Of a DNA stretch of 64,000 nucleotides, positions 24,860 to 32,999 are shown one piece after another. The stretch is from an uncultured Faecalibacterium sp. (GTDB taxonomy: Bacteria; Bacillota; Clostridia; Oscillospirales; Ruminococcaceae), in contig CAKTFS010000001.1 of NCBI GenBank assembly GCA_934561115.1, forward strand, positions 62,001-126,000, in the 5' to 3' direction. Both the position numbers and the translations under genes were made by a program. Each line of letters begins with the position of its first letter. Position 1 is the stretch's first letter. The notes under the pieces were generated by a model, which saw nothing but the letters and a program-made list of their open reading frames with translations, was not told the origin of the DNA and made no database searches.

Positions 24860-26158
24860 ATGAAGCAGGAACCTTTAAAGCGGCGGCGTCCGGCTGCCCG
24901 TAGGCGCGGCCGAAATCAAACGCTCCGGGCGGCGGTGCTATCGGTTCTGGCTGTGAGCGTGATAGCGCTGTGTCTGGGGATCTGGACCAAGCTGCCGGGG
25001 GAAGATGTACCGGTGGGCGGCATAGAGCCGCCGGAGGATGCGCTACCCCCTGCTTCATCCGTTGCGACCCCGGAGCCGGAGCCCGAACCGCAGCCCGTGG
25101 TGGAAACCATCCGTTTTTCCGCAACAGGAGATAACCTGATCCATGCCCCTATCTATAAACAGGCCGCCCGCCGGGCAGGCGAAGATGGAACGTACAGCTT
25201 TGATTACTGCTATGAGCACATCGCGCCTTTGTACGCCGAGCAGGACGTGAACTGGATCAATCAGGAGACCCTTTGCAGCGACACCCTTGCCCCCTCCACC
25301 TATCCCAGCTTTTCTACCCCCGGCGACTGTGCGCGGGCACTGTACCGTGCCGGAGTACGGATATTCAGCCTGTCCAATAACCACACCTACGATAAGGGCG
25401 CGTCCGGCATTGCGGCTACGCTGCAATTCTGGGAATCCATGCCGGAGGATGTGGTCACCACCGGTCTGTGGCGCGGCGAAGAGGACTATGACCGCATTCC
25501 GCTGCAAACCGTCAACGGTGTCACCATCGCCTATCTTTCCTACACCGAGCACACCAACGGCATCCGCCAGAACAAGAATATGACGGCCAATGTCATCTAC
25601 ACCAGCCAGACCGATGTGATCGAGCGGCAGGTGCGCTTGGCGCGTCAGCAGGCGGATTTTGTGGTGGTGGGGGTGCACTGGGGCGTAGAGGACAGCCACG
25701 CCATCGTGGACAGTCAGCGCACACTGGCACAGAATCTGGCAGACTGGGGCGCGGATGTCATTGTGGGCACCCACCCTCATGTATTGCAGGACGCCCAGTG
25801 GCTGACAGCAGCGGACGGCCGGCGAAGTTTTGTCGCCTACTCGCTGGGTAATTTTCTCAGCACCCAAAGCCGCCCGGATCAGCTGGTAGGTGCAATCCTG
25901 ACCCTGCAGCTGCAAAAGACTACCCAGCCGAATGGTTCAGTACAGTGTGAAGTGCTTGCACCGCAGCTGCACCCCACCGTGACCCATTACGATGCCGGAA
26001 AAAACAATGTGCGCACCTATCTTTTGCGCGATTACACGCAGGAATTGGCGGCAGCGCATGGTGTGCGGGCAAATTATTCTGATTTCAGCCTTGACAGGAT
26101 ACAAAAAATCGCGCAAAATAATATCAGCGCATCCTTTTTATCGCAAGACAAAAATTAG
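24860..26158 (+). CDS. CapA family metallophosphatase-like protein
   Basis: 432 residues: a very basic N-terminus, one membrane segment (about 24-42), a Pro/Glu-rich linker, then a CapA domain with FSATGDNLIH, NQETLCSD, LSNNHTYDKG, VGVHWG, GTHPHVLQ and YSLGNFLS. These are the metal and active-site blocks of the calcineurin-like CapA/PgsA fold. It is probably an extracytoplasmic enzyme for envelope polymers; poly-gamma-glutamate synthesis is only suggested by the family name, and no pgsBC genes adjoin. It begins 41 bp after dapB. Confidence 0.85.
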   Translation: MKQEPLKRRRPAARRRGRNQTLRAAVLSVLAVSVIALCLGIWTKLPGEDVPVGGIEPPEDALPPASSVATPEPEPEPQPVVETIRFSATGDNLIHAPIYKQAARRAGEDGTYSFDYCYEHIAPLYAEQDVNWINQETLCSDTLAPSTYPSFSTPGDCARALYRAGVRIFSLSNNHTYDKGASGIAATLQFWESMPEDVVTTGLWRGEEDYDRIPLQTVNGVTIAYLSYTEHTNGIRQNKNMTANVIYTSQTDVIERQVRLARQQADFVVVGVHWGVEDSHAIVDSQRTLAQNLADWGADVIVGTHPHVLQDAQWLTAADGRRSFVAYSLGNFLSTQSRPDQLVGAILTLQLQKTTQPNGSVQCEVLAPQLHPTVTHYDAGKNNVRTYLLRDYTQELAAAHGVRANYSDFSLDRIQKIAQNNISASFLSQDKN

Positions 26159-26173
26159 CGCAACGTGAAAACA

Positions 26174-26190
26174 GCATATTTGCGATATGC
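26174..26190. repeat. Short inverted repeat after capA
   Basis: GCATAT (26174-26179) pairs with ATATGC (26185-26190), loop of 5, in the 142-bp gap between capA and the ACT-domain gene. No T-tract follows, so terminator function is doubtful. A possible promoter TTGAAT-16-TAAAAA (26222-26249) lies between it and the next gene. Confidence 0.35.
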
Positions 26191-26300
26191 AATGTAGCGC
26201 TGTTACGGTTGCATTAAAAAGTTGAATTGCGATAGTACTTACATAAAAATGTGAAAGATTGAGCGTTGTCCGGCAACCCGGGCAGAACGGAGGACTTTTT

Positions 26301-26768
26301 ATGTACGGAGTATCGAAGATCAATATCGAGACTGACCTGATGATGATCAGCGTGCAGGACGTGGCGTTCCGGGGCAACAGTCTGTCCCGGTATCTGGATA
26401 TCTTTGCAGAGACCGGCGTGGTGGTGGATATGATCAGCCAGAGCGCCCCTCACGGCACTACCATTGATTTCAGCTTTACCGCATCCAGCAGCGATCTGCC
26501 ACTGGTGATGAAGGCGATCTCGGCGGCAAATCTGGACAAGGACGCCAAGGCTTCTCCCCTGATCAGCGTGGGCTATTCCAAGCTGAATCTGTTCGGCGAG
26601 GACATGGTCACCAGCTGCGGTGTGGCTGCGCGGGCGCTGAACGCACTTGCTATGGCCGGTATCGAGGTGCTGCTGATCACCACCAGCGATCTGGATATCT
26701 CTCTGCTCGTCCACGCAGAAAACGAGGACGCAGCCTATGAGGCACTGAAAAAGGCATACGAGCTGTAA
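26301..26768 (+). CDS. Stand-alone aspartokinase-type ACT domain protein
   Basis: 155 residues forming two ACT repeats and nothing else. They read like the regulatory C-terminus of aspartate kinase: MISVQDVAFRG, FAETGVVVDMISQSAPHG, then GVAARALNALAMAGIEVLLITTSDLDISLLV and AAYEALKKAYEL at the end. There is no kinase domain, so it cannot phosphorylate aspartate. It may bind lysine or threonine, or act as a separate regulatory subunit near the asd-dap genes. GGAGG lies 9 bp before the ATG at 26301. Confidence 0.85.
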   Translation: MYGVSKINIETDLMMISVQDVAFRGNSLSRYLDIFAETGVVVDMISQSAPHGTTIDFSFTASSSDLPLVMKAISAANLDKDAKASPLISVGYSKLNLFGEDMVTSCGVAARALNALAMAGIEVLLITTSDLDISLLVHAENEDAAYEALKKAYEL

Positions 26769-26780
26769 CAGCAATCAACC

Positions 26781-26818
26781 GGGGCCGGAGGGGCATTTTC
26801 CCTTTCGGCCCTGTTTTT
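26781..26818 (+). terminator. Terminator after the ACT-domain gene
   Basis: GGGCCG (26782-26787) pairs with CGGCCC (26806-26811), with an inner GGG/CCC pairing, then TGTTTTTG. Confidence 0.65.
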
Positions 26819-26877
26819 GCGGAATACGCCGGCAATGCGGAAAGTGGAAGCACTGCTGCCAAAGGAAGGAAACCGGA

Positions 26878-27450
26878 ATGAAAGACCCCGCAACTCTCGT
26901 ACATAGCATCCGGCAGCGGCTGCTGGAACATCTTGAGAACAATGCACAGCTGCTCTCCCCGGAGGACCCAGCAACGGAAGCCACTGCTGCGGAGAGCGGA
27001 CAACTGCTCTATGCGCCGGTCACCGGACGTATCCGGGCACTGACACGGATCAAGGATCCGGTATTCTCCAGCGAGGTGTTGGGCAAGGGCTGCGCCATCG
27101 AGCCCAGCTGCGGCGAGGTGGTAGCGCCCGCAGACGGCATCGTAAAAAAGATTGCCAAAGCCCACCACGCCGTCAGCCTGCTGTGCGATAATGGTCTGGA
27201 GGTTCTGATCCATGTTGGCATGGACACCGTGGAGCTGAAGGGCAAAGGCTATGAATTGTTTGTACAGGCTGGCGACCATGTGCAGAAGGGACAGCTGCTC
27301 TTCCGGTTCGATCTCCAAGCCATCGCAGCAGCAGGATACACGCTGACCACCCCGGTGATCGTGACCAACAGCAGTCGGTTTGCGCAGATAGAACCATTAC
27401 TCTCCGGCCGGGTAACTGCCGGGCAGCAGCTGTTACGCGTCAAAATGTAA
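26878..27450 (+). CDS. PTS glucose-type IIA domain protein
   Basis: 190 residues. An N-terminal extension of about 40 residues precedes a IIA-Glc domain with APVTGRI, DPVFSSEVLGKGCAIEP, and the phospho-His segment LIHVGMDTVELKG. A stand-alone IIA passes phosphate from HPr to a membrane IIBC partner, which must be elsewhere since none is encoded nearby. GGAAGGAAACCGG precedes the ATG. It is flanked by terminators on both sides, so it is probably a single-gene unit. Confidence 0.9.
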   Translation: MKDPATLVHSIRQRLLEHLENNAQLLSPEDPATEATAAESGQLLYAPVTGRIRALTRIKDPVFSSEVLGKGCAIEPSCGEVVAPADGIVKKIAKAHHAVSLLCDNGLEVLIHVGMDTVELKGKGYELFVQAGDHVQKGQLLFRFDLQAIAAAGYTLTTPVIVTNSSRFAQIEPLLSGRVTAGQQLLRVKM

Positions 27451-27452
27451 AA

Positions 27453-27488
27453 ATGGGCCAGAAACGCCTACAGACGTTTCTGGCCCAT
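27453..27488. terminator. Bidirectional terminator between the IIA gene and tyrS
   Basis: A 14-bp stem: 27453-27466 pairs with 27475-27488, loop of 8. Flanked by AAAA on the left and TAAATTTT on the right; it serves the two converging genes. Confidence 0.85.
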
Positions 27489-27504
27489 AAATTTTATAAT
27501 GCTT

Positions 27505-28725
27505 TTACAGCGTTACCTTGTGGTAGATCTTTTTGCCCTTTTTGATGACGATGCCCTTGGCCAGCTGCTCTGCGGTAAAGCTGACGGTGGGAGCGGCGAC
27601 CTTTTCGCCGTCTGCCAGCACACCGCCCTGCACCACCAGACGGCGAGCCTCGCCGTTGGAAGCAGCCAGACCGGCCTTGACCATCAGGGTCAGGATGCCG
27701 ATAGCGCCGTCCGTCAAATCAGCCTCGGTCAGCTGGGTGCTGGGCATGTGCTCGGTATCCATCGCGTTGCCGCTGAACAGTGCGCGGGCAGCGTTCTGCG
27801 CCTTCTCGGCCTCTTCCTTGCCATGCACCATGCTGGTCATCTCGTAAGCAAGGATCTCTTTGGCCTCGTTCAGGCGCTGATCCTGCCAGGTGCTCATCTC
27901 TTCGATCTGCTCCAGCGGCAGGAAGGTGAGCATACGGATGCACTTCATCACATCGGCATCGCCCACGTTGCGCCAGTACTGGTAGAACTCGAAGGGGCTG
28001 GTCTTGTTGGGGTCCAGCCAGACAGCGTTGCCGGCGGTCTTGCCCATCTTCTTGCCCTGAGAGTCGGTCAGCAGGGTCACGGTCATAGCGTAGGCATCCT
28101 TGCCCAGCTTGCGGCGGATCAGCTCGGTACCGCCCAGCATATTGCTCCACTGATCGTCGCCGCCGAACTGCATATTGCAGCCGTAGTGCTGGAACATGTA
28201 GTAGAAGTCGTAGCTCTGCATGATCATGTAGTTGAATTCCAGGAAGGACAGACCCTTCTCCATGCGCTGCTTGTAGCACTCGGCGCGCAGCATATTGTTC
28301 ACGGAGAAGCAGGCGCCCACCTCGCGCAGCAGCTCAACGTAGTTCAGGTCCAGCAGCCAGTCGGCGTTGTTCACCATCAGAGCCTTGCCCTCGGAGAAAT
28401 CAATGAACTTCTCCATCTGCTTTTTAAAGCAGGCTGCATTGTGTGCAATATCGTCCTTGGTCAGCATCTTGCGCATATCGGTGCGGCCGGAGGGGTCGCC
28501 GATCATGGTAGTGCCGCCGCCGATCAGGGCGATGGGCTTGTTGCCTGCCAGCTGCAGGCGCTTCATCAGGGTCAGTGCCAGAAAATGGCCGGCGGTCAGA
28601 CTGTCGGCAGTGCAGTCAAAGCCGATGTAAAAGGTAGCCTTGCCGTTGTTGATCAGATCAATGATCTCCTCATCGGTGATCTGGGCTACCAGACCGCGGG
28701 CCTTCAGTTCTTCGTACAGCGTCAT
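27505..28725 (-). CDS. tyrS: Tyrosyl-tRNA synthetase
   Basis: 406 residues. Class I synthetase: YIGFDCTADSLTAGHFLAL contains the HIGH-like motif (AGHF). A KMGKT sequence is the KMSKS equivalent, and an S4-like RNA-binding tail follows (about 345-405, GEARRLVVQGGVL). AGGAGG sits 8 bp before the ATG at 28725. Expression is controlled by the T-box leader upstream. Confidence 0.96.
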   Translation of the reverse strand: MTLYEELKARGLVAQITDEEIIDLINNGKATFYIGFDCTADSLTAGHFLALTLMKRLQLAGNKPIALIGGGTTMIGDPSGRTDMRKMLTKDDIAHNAACFKKQMEKFIDFSEGKALMVNNADWLLDLNYVELLREVGACFSVNNMLRAECYKQRMEKGLSFLEFNYMIMQSYDFYYMFQHYGCNMQFGGDDQWSNMLGGTELIRRKLGKDAYAMTVTLLTDSQGKKMGKTAGNAVWLDPNKTSPFEFYQYWRNVGDADVMKCIRMLTFLPLEQIEEMSTWQDQRLNEAKEILAYEMTSMVHGKEEAEKAQNAARALFSGNAMDTEHMPSTQLTEADLTDGAIGILTLMVKAGLAASNGEARRLVVQGGVLADGEKVAAPTVSFTAEQLAKGIVIKKGKKIYHKVTL

Positions 28726-28760
28726 GGAAAAAACCTCCTGTTTTCAGGGCAGAGGAAACA

Positions 28761-29046
28761 AAAACGCCCTCTGCCAAAAATAAATTTGGCAGAGGGCGAG
28801 ATAACTTCGCGGTACCACCTCTGTTTGCCGTTCCCTCACGGAAGCGGCCTTACGAGTGCACACCCCAGAGTAGAGTGACACTCCTGCGTCTTTAACGCTC
28901 GCACGCGGCACAGCCTACTAGCTTTGCGCATTCAGCCTGCAGCTCCGGGAGGTATTTCCCCTGCTGTTCTGTGATCCCTTGCACCAACCGGGACTTCTCT
29001 GTACAGAACGCTTCAGGGTACTTGTTCCCTTCATCGCCATTAACAT
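28761..29046 (-). ncRNA. T-box leader of tyrS (tyrosine riboswitch)
   Basis: The minus strand carries the conserved T-box bulge AGGTGGTACCGCG at 28808-28820, which pairs with the uncharged tRNA 3' end in the antiterminator. A strong terminator follows: 28765-28778 pairs with 28785-28798, then a T run. Stem I begins near 29035 (GCGATGAAGGGAACAAGTAC type). A TAC triplet at 28952-28954, in GAAATACC, is a plausible tyrosine specifier. Uncharged tRNA-Tyr would permit read-through into tyrS. Confidence 0.9.
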
Positions 29047-29051
29047 TGTTT

Positions 29052-29080
29052 ACTCTATCACAAGACCGCCGCCTTGTCAA
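29052..29080 (-). promoter_or_regulatory. tyrS T-box promoter
   Basis: Minus strand TTGACA (29075-29080), 17 bp, TAGAGT (29052-29057), immediately upstream of the T-box stem I. Confidence 0.8.
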
Positions 29081-29115
29081 GAGCTGTCTTTTCTGCAAAA
29101 ATGCATTCCGCTGCA

Positions 29116-30786
29116 TCAGCCACCGTGCTTGCGCTCCTGCAGCATCTCCCGTGCATTGGCGCGGGAAAGCTCGGTGACGTGATCACCGGAAATGAGACGT
29201 GCCAAAGCCTCTACGCGTCCGTTTTCATCCAGCGGATGGATCTCGGTATAGGTGCGCTCGTTGGACACGTTTTTCTGGATGAGCAGATGGCAATCGGCCA
29301 GCGCTGCGATCTGCGCCGTATGGGTGATACACAGGATCTGATGTCCCTGTGCGCTCTGGAGCAGCACCTCACCGATGCGACCAGCCGCCTTGCCGGACAC
29401 GCCGCTGTCGATCTCATCATAGATCACGGTAGGCACAGCATCCTTATCGGCCATTGCGTTCTTGATGGCAAGGGTGATGCGGCTCAGCTCGCCGCCGGAC
29501 GCGATCTTGGCCAGCGGCTTGGGCGCTTCCCCGGGGTTTGTTGAGATGTAAAACTCAATGCTGTCCTGCCCATGGCTGGCCAGCGGGCCGCGGGTGTGCC
29601 GCAAGGTCATGCGCACTCCCGGCATATTCAAAAAATCCAGTGTGCCGGAAATGCGGGTGTTCAGTTCCTCAAAGGCTTTCAGCCGGGTCTGGGTCAGCGC
29701 CTCTGCCTTTTCCCGCGCTTTTGCGTAAAGGCGCAGCTTTTCCGCCTGCAAGGCATCATAGCGCTGCTGGGAATGCTGGATGTTGTCCAGTTCCTCCCGG
29801 GCTCTCTGCCCGAAAGCGATCACATCCTCCACCGTACTGCCGTACTTGCGTTTCAGCCGGTACAAAAGATCAAGCCGCTGCTCCACCTCGTCCAGCTCTG
29901 CATCGTTGGTGTCGTAGGCATCCAGCCGCCCGATCAGATCTGCGGCCACGTCCTTGGCATTATAGTATAAGTCCAGCAGCTGCCCAGCGGCGGCTGCAAG
30001 CGCGGGGTCCAACTGCGCAGCGGCATCCACTGCGTTGGAGGCTTCTCCCAGCAGATCCACCGCACCTGCGGCATCATCGCTGCCGGATAGCAGCGCATAG
30101 CTTTGTGCCAGACGATCCCGGATGGCAGATGCATTGGACAATACCTTCCGGCGGTTTTCCAGCGTCTGCTCCTCACCGGCCGTCAGTCCGGCATCCTCGA
30201 TCTCCTGCACCTGATACTGCAACAGGTCGATCTTGCGCTGCTTTTCAGCCTCGTCGGTGATCAGGGCATCCAGCTCCCGCTTGACCCGCACCAGTTCCCT
30301 GTACAGGGCATAGTACTCCTGAAAAACGGTGCGGTTCTGCGCATAATCATCCAAAATGCCCAGATGATGCGCCGGATTGAGCAAGCCCACCGAATCGTGC
30401 TGGCCGTTGATGTTGATCAGCCCGCCGCACAGATCCCGCAGAACGGCCGCCGTGGCCGGCATTCCGTTGATGCGGCAGCTGCTTTTACCCTCGGCAGTGA
30501 TCTCGCGGCTGAGCAGCAGTGCCTCCGAGCGCTCGTAGCCGGACTGTTCCAGCTTGTCCAACACCGCAGACGGCACCTGCTCAAAGGCGGCGCGGATCAC
30601 CGCTTTTGCAGCCCCGGTACGCACCAAGTCCTTAGAGGTGCGGTTGCCAAGAATCGCATTGATGGAATCGATCAGGATAGATTTGCCCGCACCGGTCTCG
30701 CCAGTCAATACATTCAGCCCCGGTTCAAAGTGCACCTCTGCCTTCTGGATCACGGCAACATTTTCAATTTGCAGGCTACTCAGCAT
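29116..30786 (-). CDS. recN: DNA repair protein RecN
   Basis: 556 residues, SMC-like. Walker A GETGAGKS near residue 30; long coiled coils in the middle; a C-terminal ABC signature (SGGELSR) and Walker B (VIYDEIDSGVSG). Acts in double-strand break repair. It follows argR by 18 bp, as in B. subtilis. The next genes in B. subtilis, spoIVB and spo0A, are absent here; the tyrS T-box begins about 35 bp past the recN stop. Confidence 0.96.
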   Translation of the reverse strand: MLSSLQIENVAVIQKAEVHFEPGLNVLTGETGAGKSILIDSINAILGNRTSKDLVRTGAAKAVIRAAFEQVPSAVLDKLEQSGYERSEALLLSREITAEGKSSCRINGMPATAAVLRDLCGGLININGQHDSVGLLNPAHHLGILDDYAQNRTVFQEYYALYRELVRVKRELDALITDEAEKQRKIDLLQYQVQEIEDAGLTAGEEQTLENRRKVLSNASAIRDRLAQSYALLSGSDDAAGAVDLLGEASNAVDAAAQLDPALAAAAGQLLDLYYNAKDVAADLIGRLDAYDTNDAELDEVEQRLDLLYRLKRKYGSTVEDVIAFGQRAREELDNIQHSQQRYDALQAEKLRLYAKAREKAEALTQTRLKAFEELNTRISGTLDFLNMPGVRMTLRHTRGPLASHGQDSIEFYISTNPGEAPKPLAKIASGGELSRITLAIKNAMADKDAVPTVIYDEIDSGVSGKAAGRIGEVLLQSAQGHQILCITHTAQIAALADCHLLIQKNVSNERTYTEIHPLDENGRVEALARLISGDHVTELSRANAREMLQERKHGG

Positions 30787-30804
30787 GGCTTCGTTCTCCT
30801 ACTG

Positions 30805-31293
30805 TCATCTCTGCCCCACATAGCGGGTCAGCTCCGAACAAATGGTCTTGGCATCGCGCTCCGAGCGCGCAACAATTAAGAAGGTGTCATCACCGGAAAG
30901 GGTACCGACAACGTTTTTCCACTGCAAAGCGTCAAAAACTTCGCAGGCGGCATTGGCCATGCCGGAATAGCATTTTACCAGTACAACGTGCCCGGCATAA
31001 TCCACCCCCAGAACGGACTCGTGGAAGATGGTCTCAAAACGCCCTTGGGTCTTGGGATTAAAGCTTTCGTTCCGGCTGGAAACATAGCGGTAGCCCTCGG
31101 TGGTGGCGGCCTTTACAAGGCACAGCTCCCGGATATCGCGGGAAACGGTGGCCTGCGTTACCTCAAAGCCCTCGTTCCGCAGGTGCTCAAGCAGCACCTC
31201 CTGTCGGCTGATGGGATGCTCCTGCACAAGACGCAGGATTGTCTGCAAGCGTTCCGCTTTTGTTTTTGTATCTTCTTTGCGGCTGCGTGCCAT
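30805..31293 (-). CDS. argR: Arginine repressor ArgR
   Basis: 162 residues. N-terminal winged helix (ISRQEVLLEHLRNEGFEVTQATVSRDIREL) and a C-terminal hexamerisation/arginine-binding domain ending with GTLSGDDTFLIVARSERDA, where the Asp-Asp pair contacts arginine. Regulates arginine metabolism genes. Between NAD kinase and recN; the position next to recN is conserved in Firmicutes. Confidence 0.95.
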   Translation of the reverse strand: MARSRKEDTKTKAERLQTILRLVQEHPISRQEVLLEHLRNEGFEVTQATVSRDIRELCLVKAATTEGYRYVSSRNESFNPKTQGRFETIFHESVLGVDYAGHVVLVKCYSGMANAACEVFDALQWKNVVGTLSGDDTFLIVARSERDAKTICSELTRYVGQR

Positions 31294-31313
31294 CTTAAAA
31301 ATCGCCTCCCATG

Positions 31314-32165
31314 TTATTGTCTTTTACGCAGTTTCTGGTCAATGGCCTGAAACTGGTCTGCCCGCCCAAAGGTGATAAGCTTGACGTTCTGATCGGACAG
31401 GCGGATCTCTGCGGTGGCACCCGCCTTGAGGGGGTAGCCCGTGCCGCCGTCACAGCTGATAAACACTTCTCCGTCTGCCACCTGCCCCACACAGACATTC
31501 AGCTTGCGCTCCTGTGCAAACACCATGGCCGGACTGGCCAGACTGTGGGGGCAGATGGGGGTCACCACAACGCCCTTGGTCTGAGAATCCAAGATCGGGC
31601 CGCCGGCTGCCAGCGAGTACGCCGTAGAGCCGGTGGGGGTTGCCACAATAACGCCATCGCCACGGTAATGTTCTACTAAAATATCATCGCAGTAAACGCT
31701 GAAATCAATAGCCTGCTGCAGGCGTCCCTTGGTCACGACCACATCATTGAGGGCATGCCCCTCCCAGCCGTCCTGACCAAGCACCCGGGCATATAAAAGC
31801 ATCCGGTTGTCCAGCTGAAAATCGCCCCGCGCCACAGCGGACAGCTTTGTTTCCATTTCGCCGATCTCGCAGGTAGCCAGAAAGCCGCAGCGTCCCAGAT
31901 TGATGCCGAGGATGGGCTTTGCGTACCGGAGCGAAAGATTCGCTTCGTGCAGAATGGTACCGTCCCCGCCGATGGTCAGGATCACGTCCGTGCGCTCCAG
32001 ACACTGCTCCAAGGGCAGATAAACGACCCCTGCCGTGCTGCAGCTTTCCCGCAAGGCATCGCTCATCAGCACAGTTGCGCCGTGGGTCAGCAGGATCTGC
32101 GCCGCACGCAGCGCGATCTCGCTGGCAGAGGTCTTGCCCGGATTGGGCGAAATGTAGATCGTCAT
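31314..32165 (-). CDS. nadK: NAD kinase
   Basis: 283 residues. Phosphorylates NAD to NADP. Diagnostic GGDGTILHEANL near residue 66, NLGRCGFLA, and the DGVIVATPTGSTAYSLAAGGP block are present. Gaps of 20-30 bp to tlyA and argR place it in one operon with them. Confidence 0.95.
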   Translation of the reverse strand: MTIYISPNPGKTSASEIALRAAQILLTHGATVLMSDALRESCSTAGVVYLPLEQCLERTDVILTIGGDGTILHEANLSLRYAKPILGINLGRCGFLATCEIGEMETKLSAVARGDFQLDNRMLLYARVLGQDGWEGHALNDVVVTKGRLQQAIDFSVYCDDILVEHYRGDGVIVATPTGSTAYSLAAGGPILDSQTKGVVVTPICPHSLASPAMVFAQERKLNVCVGQVADGEVFISCDGGTGYPLKAGATAEIRLSDQNVKLITFGRADQFQAIDQKLRKRQ

Positions 32166-32195
32166 ACCGGCTTCTCCTTTGCTGACGGCTGGGGC

Positions 32196-32999
32196 TTAAC
32201 GATCCAGCGTGGTGTGGCTTGCTGCCACCACCTGTGCGGCGGCTTCATCATCCAGCACAGCGGGCTGGTCGCTCTTCTGCACAAACATCAGGTACTCGAT
32301 ATTGCCCTCCGGCCCCTTGACCGGGCTGTAATCCAGCCCGCGCACCACAAAACCGTTTTCAGCAGCATAAGACATGGCGTTATGCAGCACCTCACGGTGC
32401 ACGGCGGGGTCGCGTACCACGCCGTTTTTGCCCACCTTCTCACGGCCTGCTTCAAACTGGGGCTTCACCAGACAGACACCCATGGCATCCGGGGTGGTGA
32501 TGCGCTGCGCTACCGGGAAAATATGATGCAAAGAAATAAAGGAAACATCTACACTGAAAAACTCAATTGGCTCTGCCAGATCCTCCGGCGTGACATAGCG
32601 GATGTTGGTACGTTCCATGTTCACCACGCGCGCATCCGTCCGCAGGCTCCATGCCAGCTGGCCGTAACCAACATCTACGGCGTACACCTTCACTGCGCCA
32701 TTTTGCAGCATACAATCGGTAAAGCCACCGGTGGACGCACCGATGTCCATGCAGACTTTTCCGTCAGGGGTTAGTGGGAAGCACTTCATAGCTTTTTCCA
32801 GCTTCAGACCGCCGCGACTGACGTAGCCGATATCATGACCGCGCACCTCGACAACTGCGTCTTCTTTGATCATCTCGCCGGCCTTGTCCACCTTTTGCTG
32901 GTTGACAAAAACCACACCGGCCATGATCAGAGCCTTGGCGCGCTCCCGGCTCTGCACAAGGCCGTTCTGCACAAGATATTGATCCAACCGAATTTTCAC
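32196..32999 (-). CDS. tlyA: TlyA family rRNA 2'-O-methyltransferase (hemolysin A-like)
   Basis: 267 residues: an S4 domain at the start (RLDQYLVQNGLVQSRERAKALIMAGVVFV), then an FtsJ-like methyltransferase with DIGASTGGFTDCML. The GTG start at 32999 overlaps the dxs stop (GTGA); the frame continuing to 33146 would lie inside dxs. It methylates 16S/23S rRNA in characterised relatives; the hemolysin label is historical. Confidence 0.92.
   Translation of the reverse strand: MKIRLDQYLVQNGLVQSRERAKALIMAGVVFVNQQKVDKAGEMIKEDAVVEVRGHDIGYVSRGGLKLEKAMKCFPLTPDGKVCMDIGASTGGFTDCMLQNGAVKVYAVDVGYGQLAWSLRTDARVVNMERTNIRYVTPEDLAEPIEFFSVDVSFISLHHIFPVAQRITTPDAMGVCLVKPQFEAGREKVGKNGVVRDPAVHREVLHNAMSYAAENGFVVRGLDYSPVKGPEGNIEYLMFVQKSDQPAVLDDEAAAQVVAASHTTLDR

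Noticed and set aside
21774..25124. 1116-codon open frame on the minus strand
   Set aside because: It is antisense to asd, dapA and dapB, all of which have family motifs and ribosome sites. Its translation is Gln/His/Leu-rich low-complexity shadow sequence.
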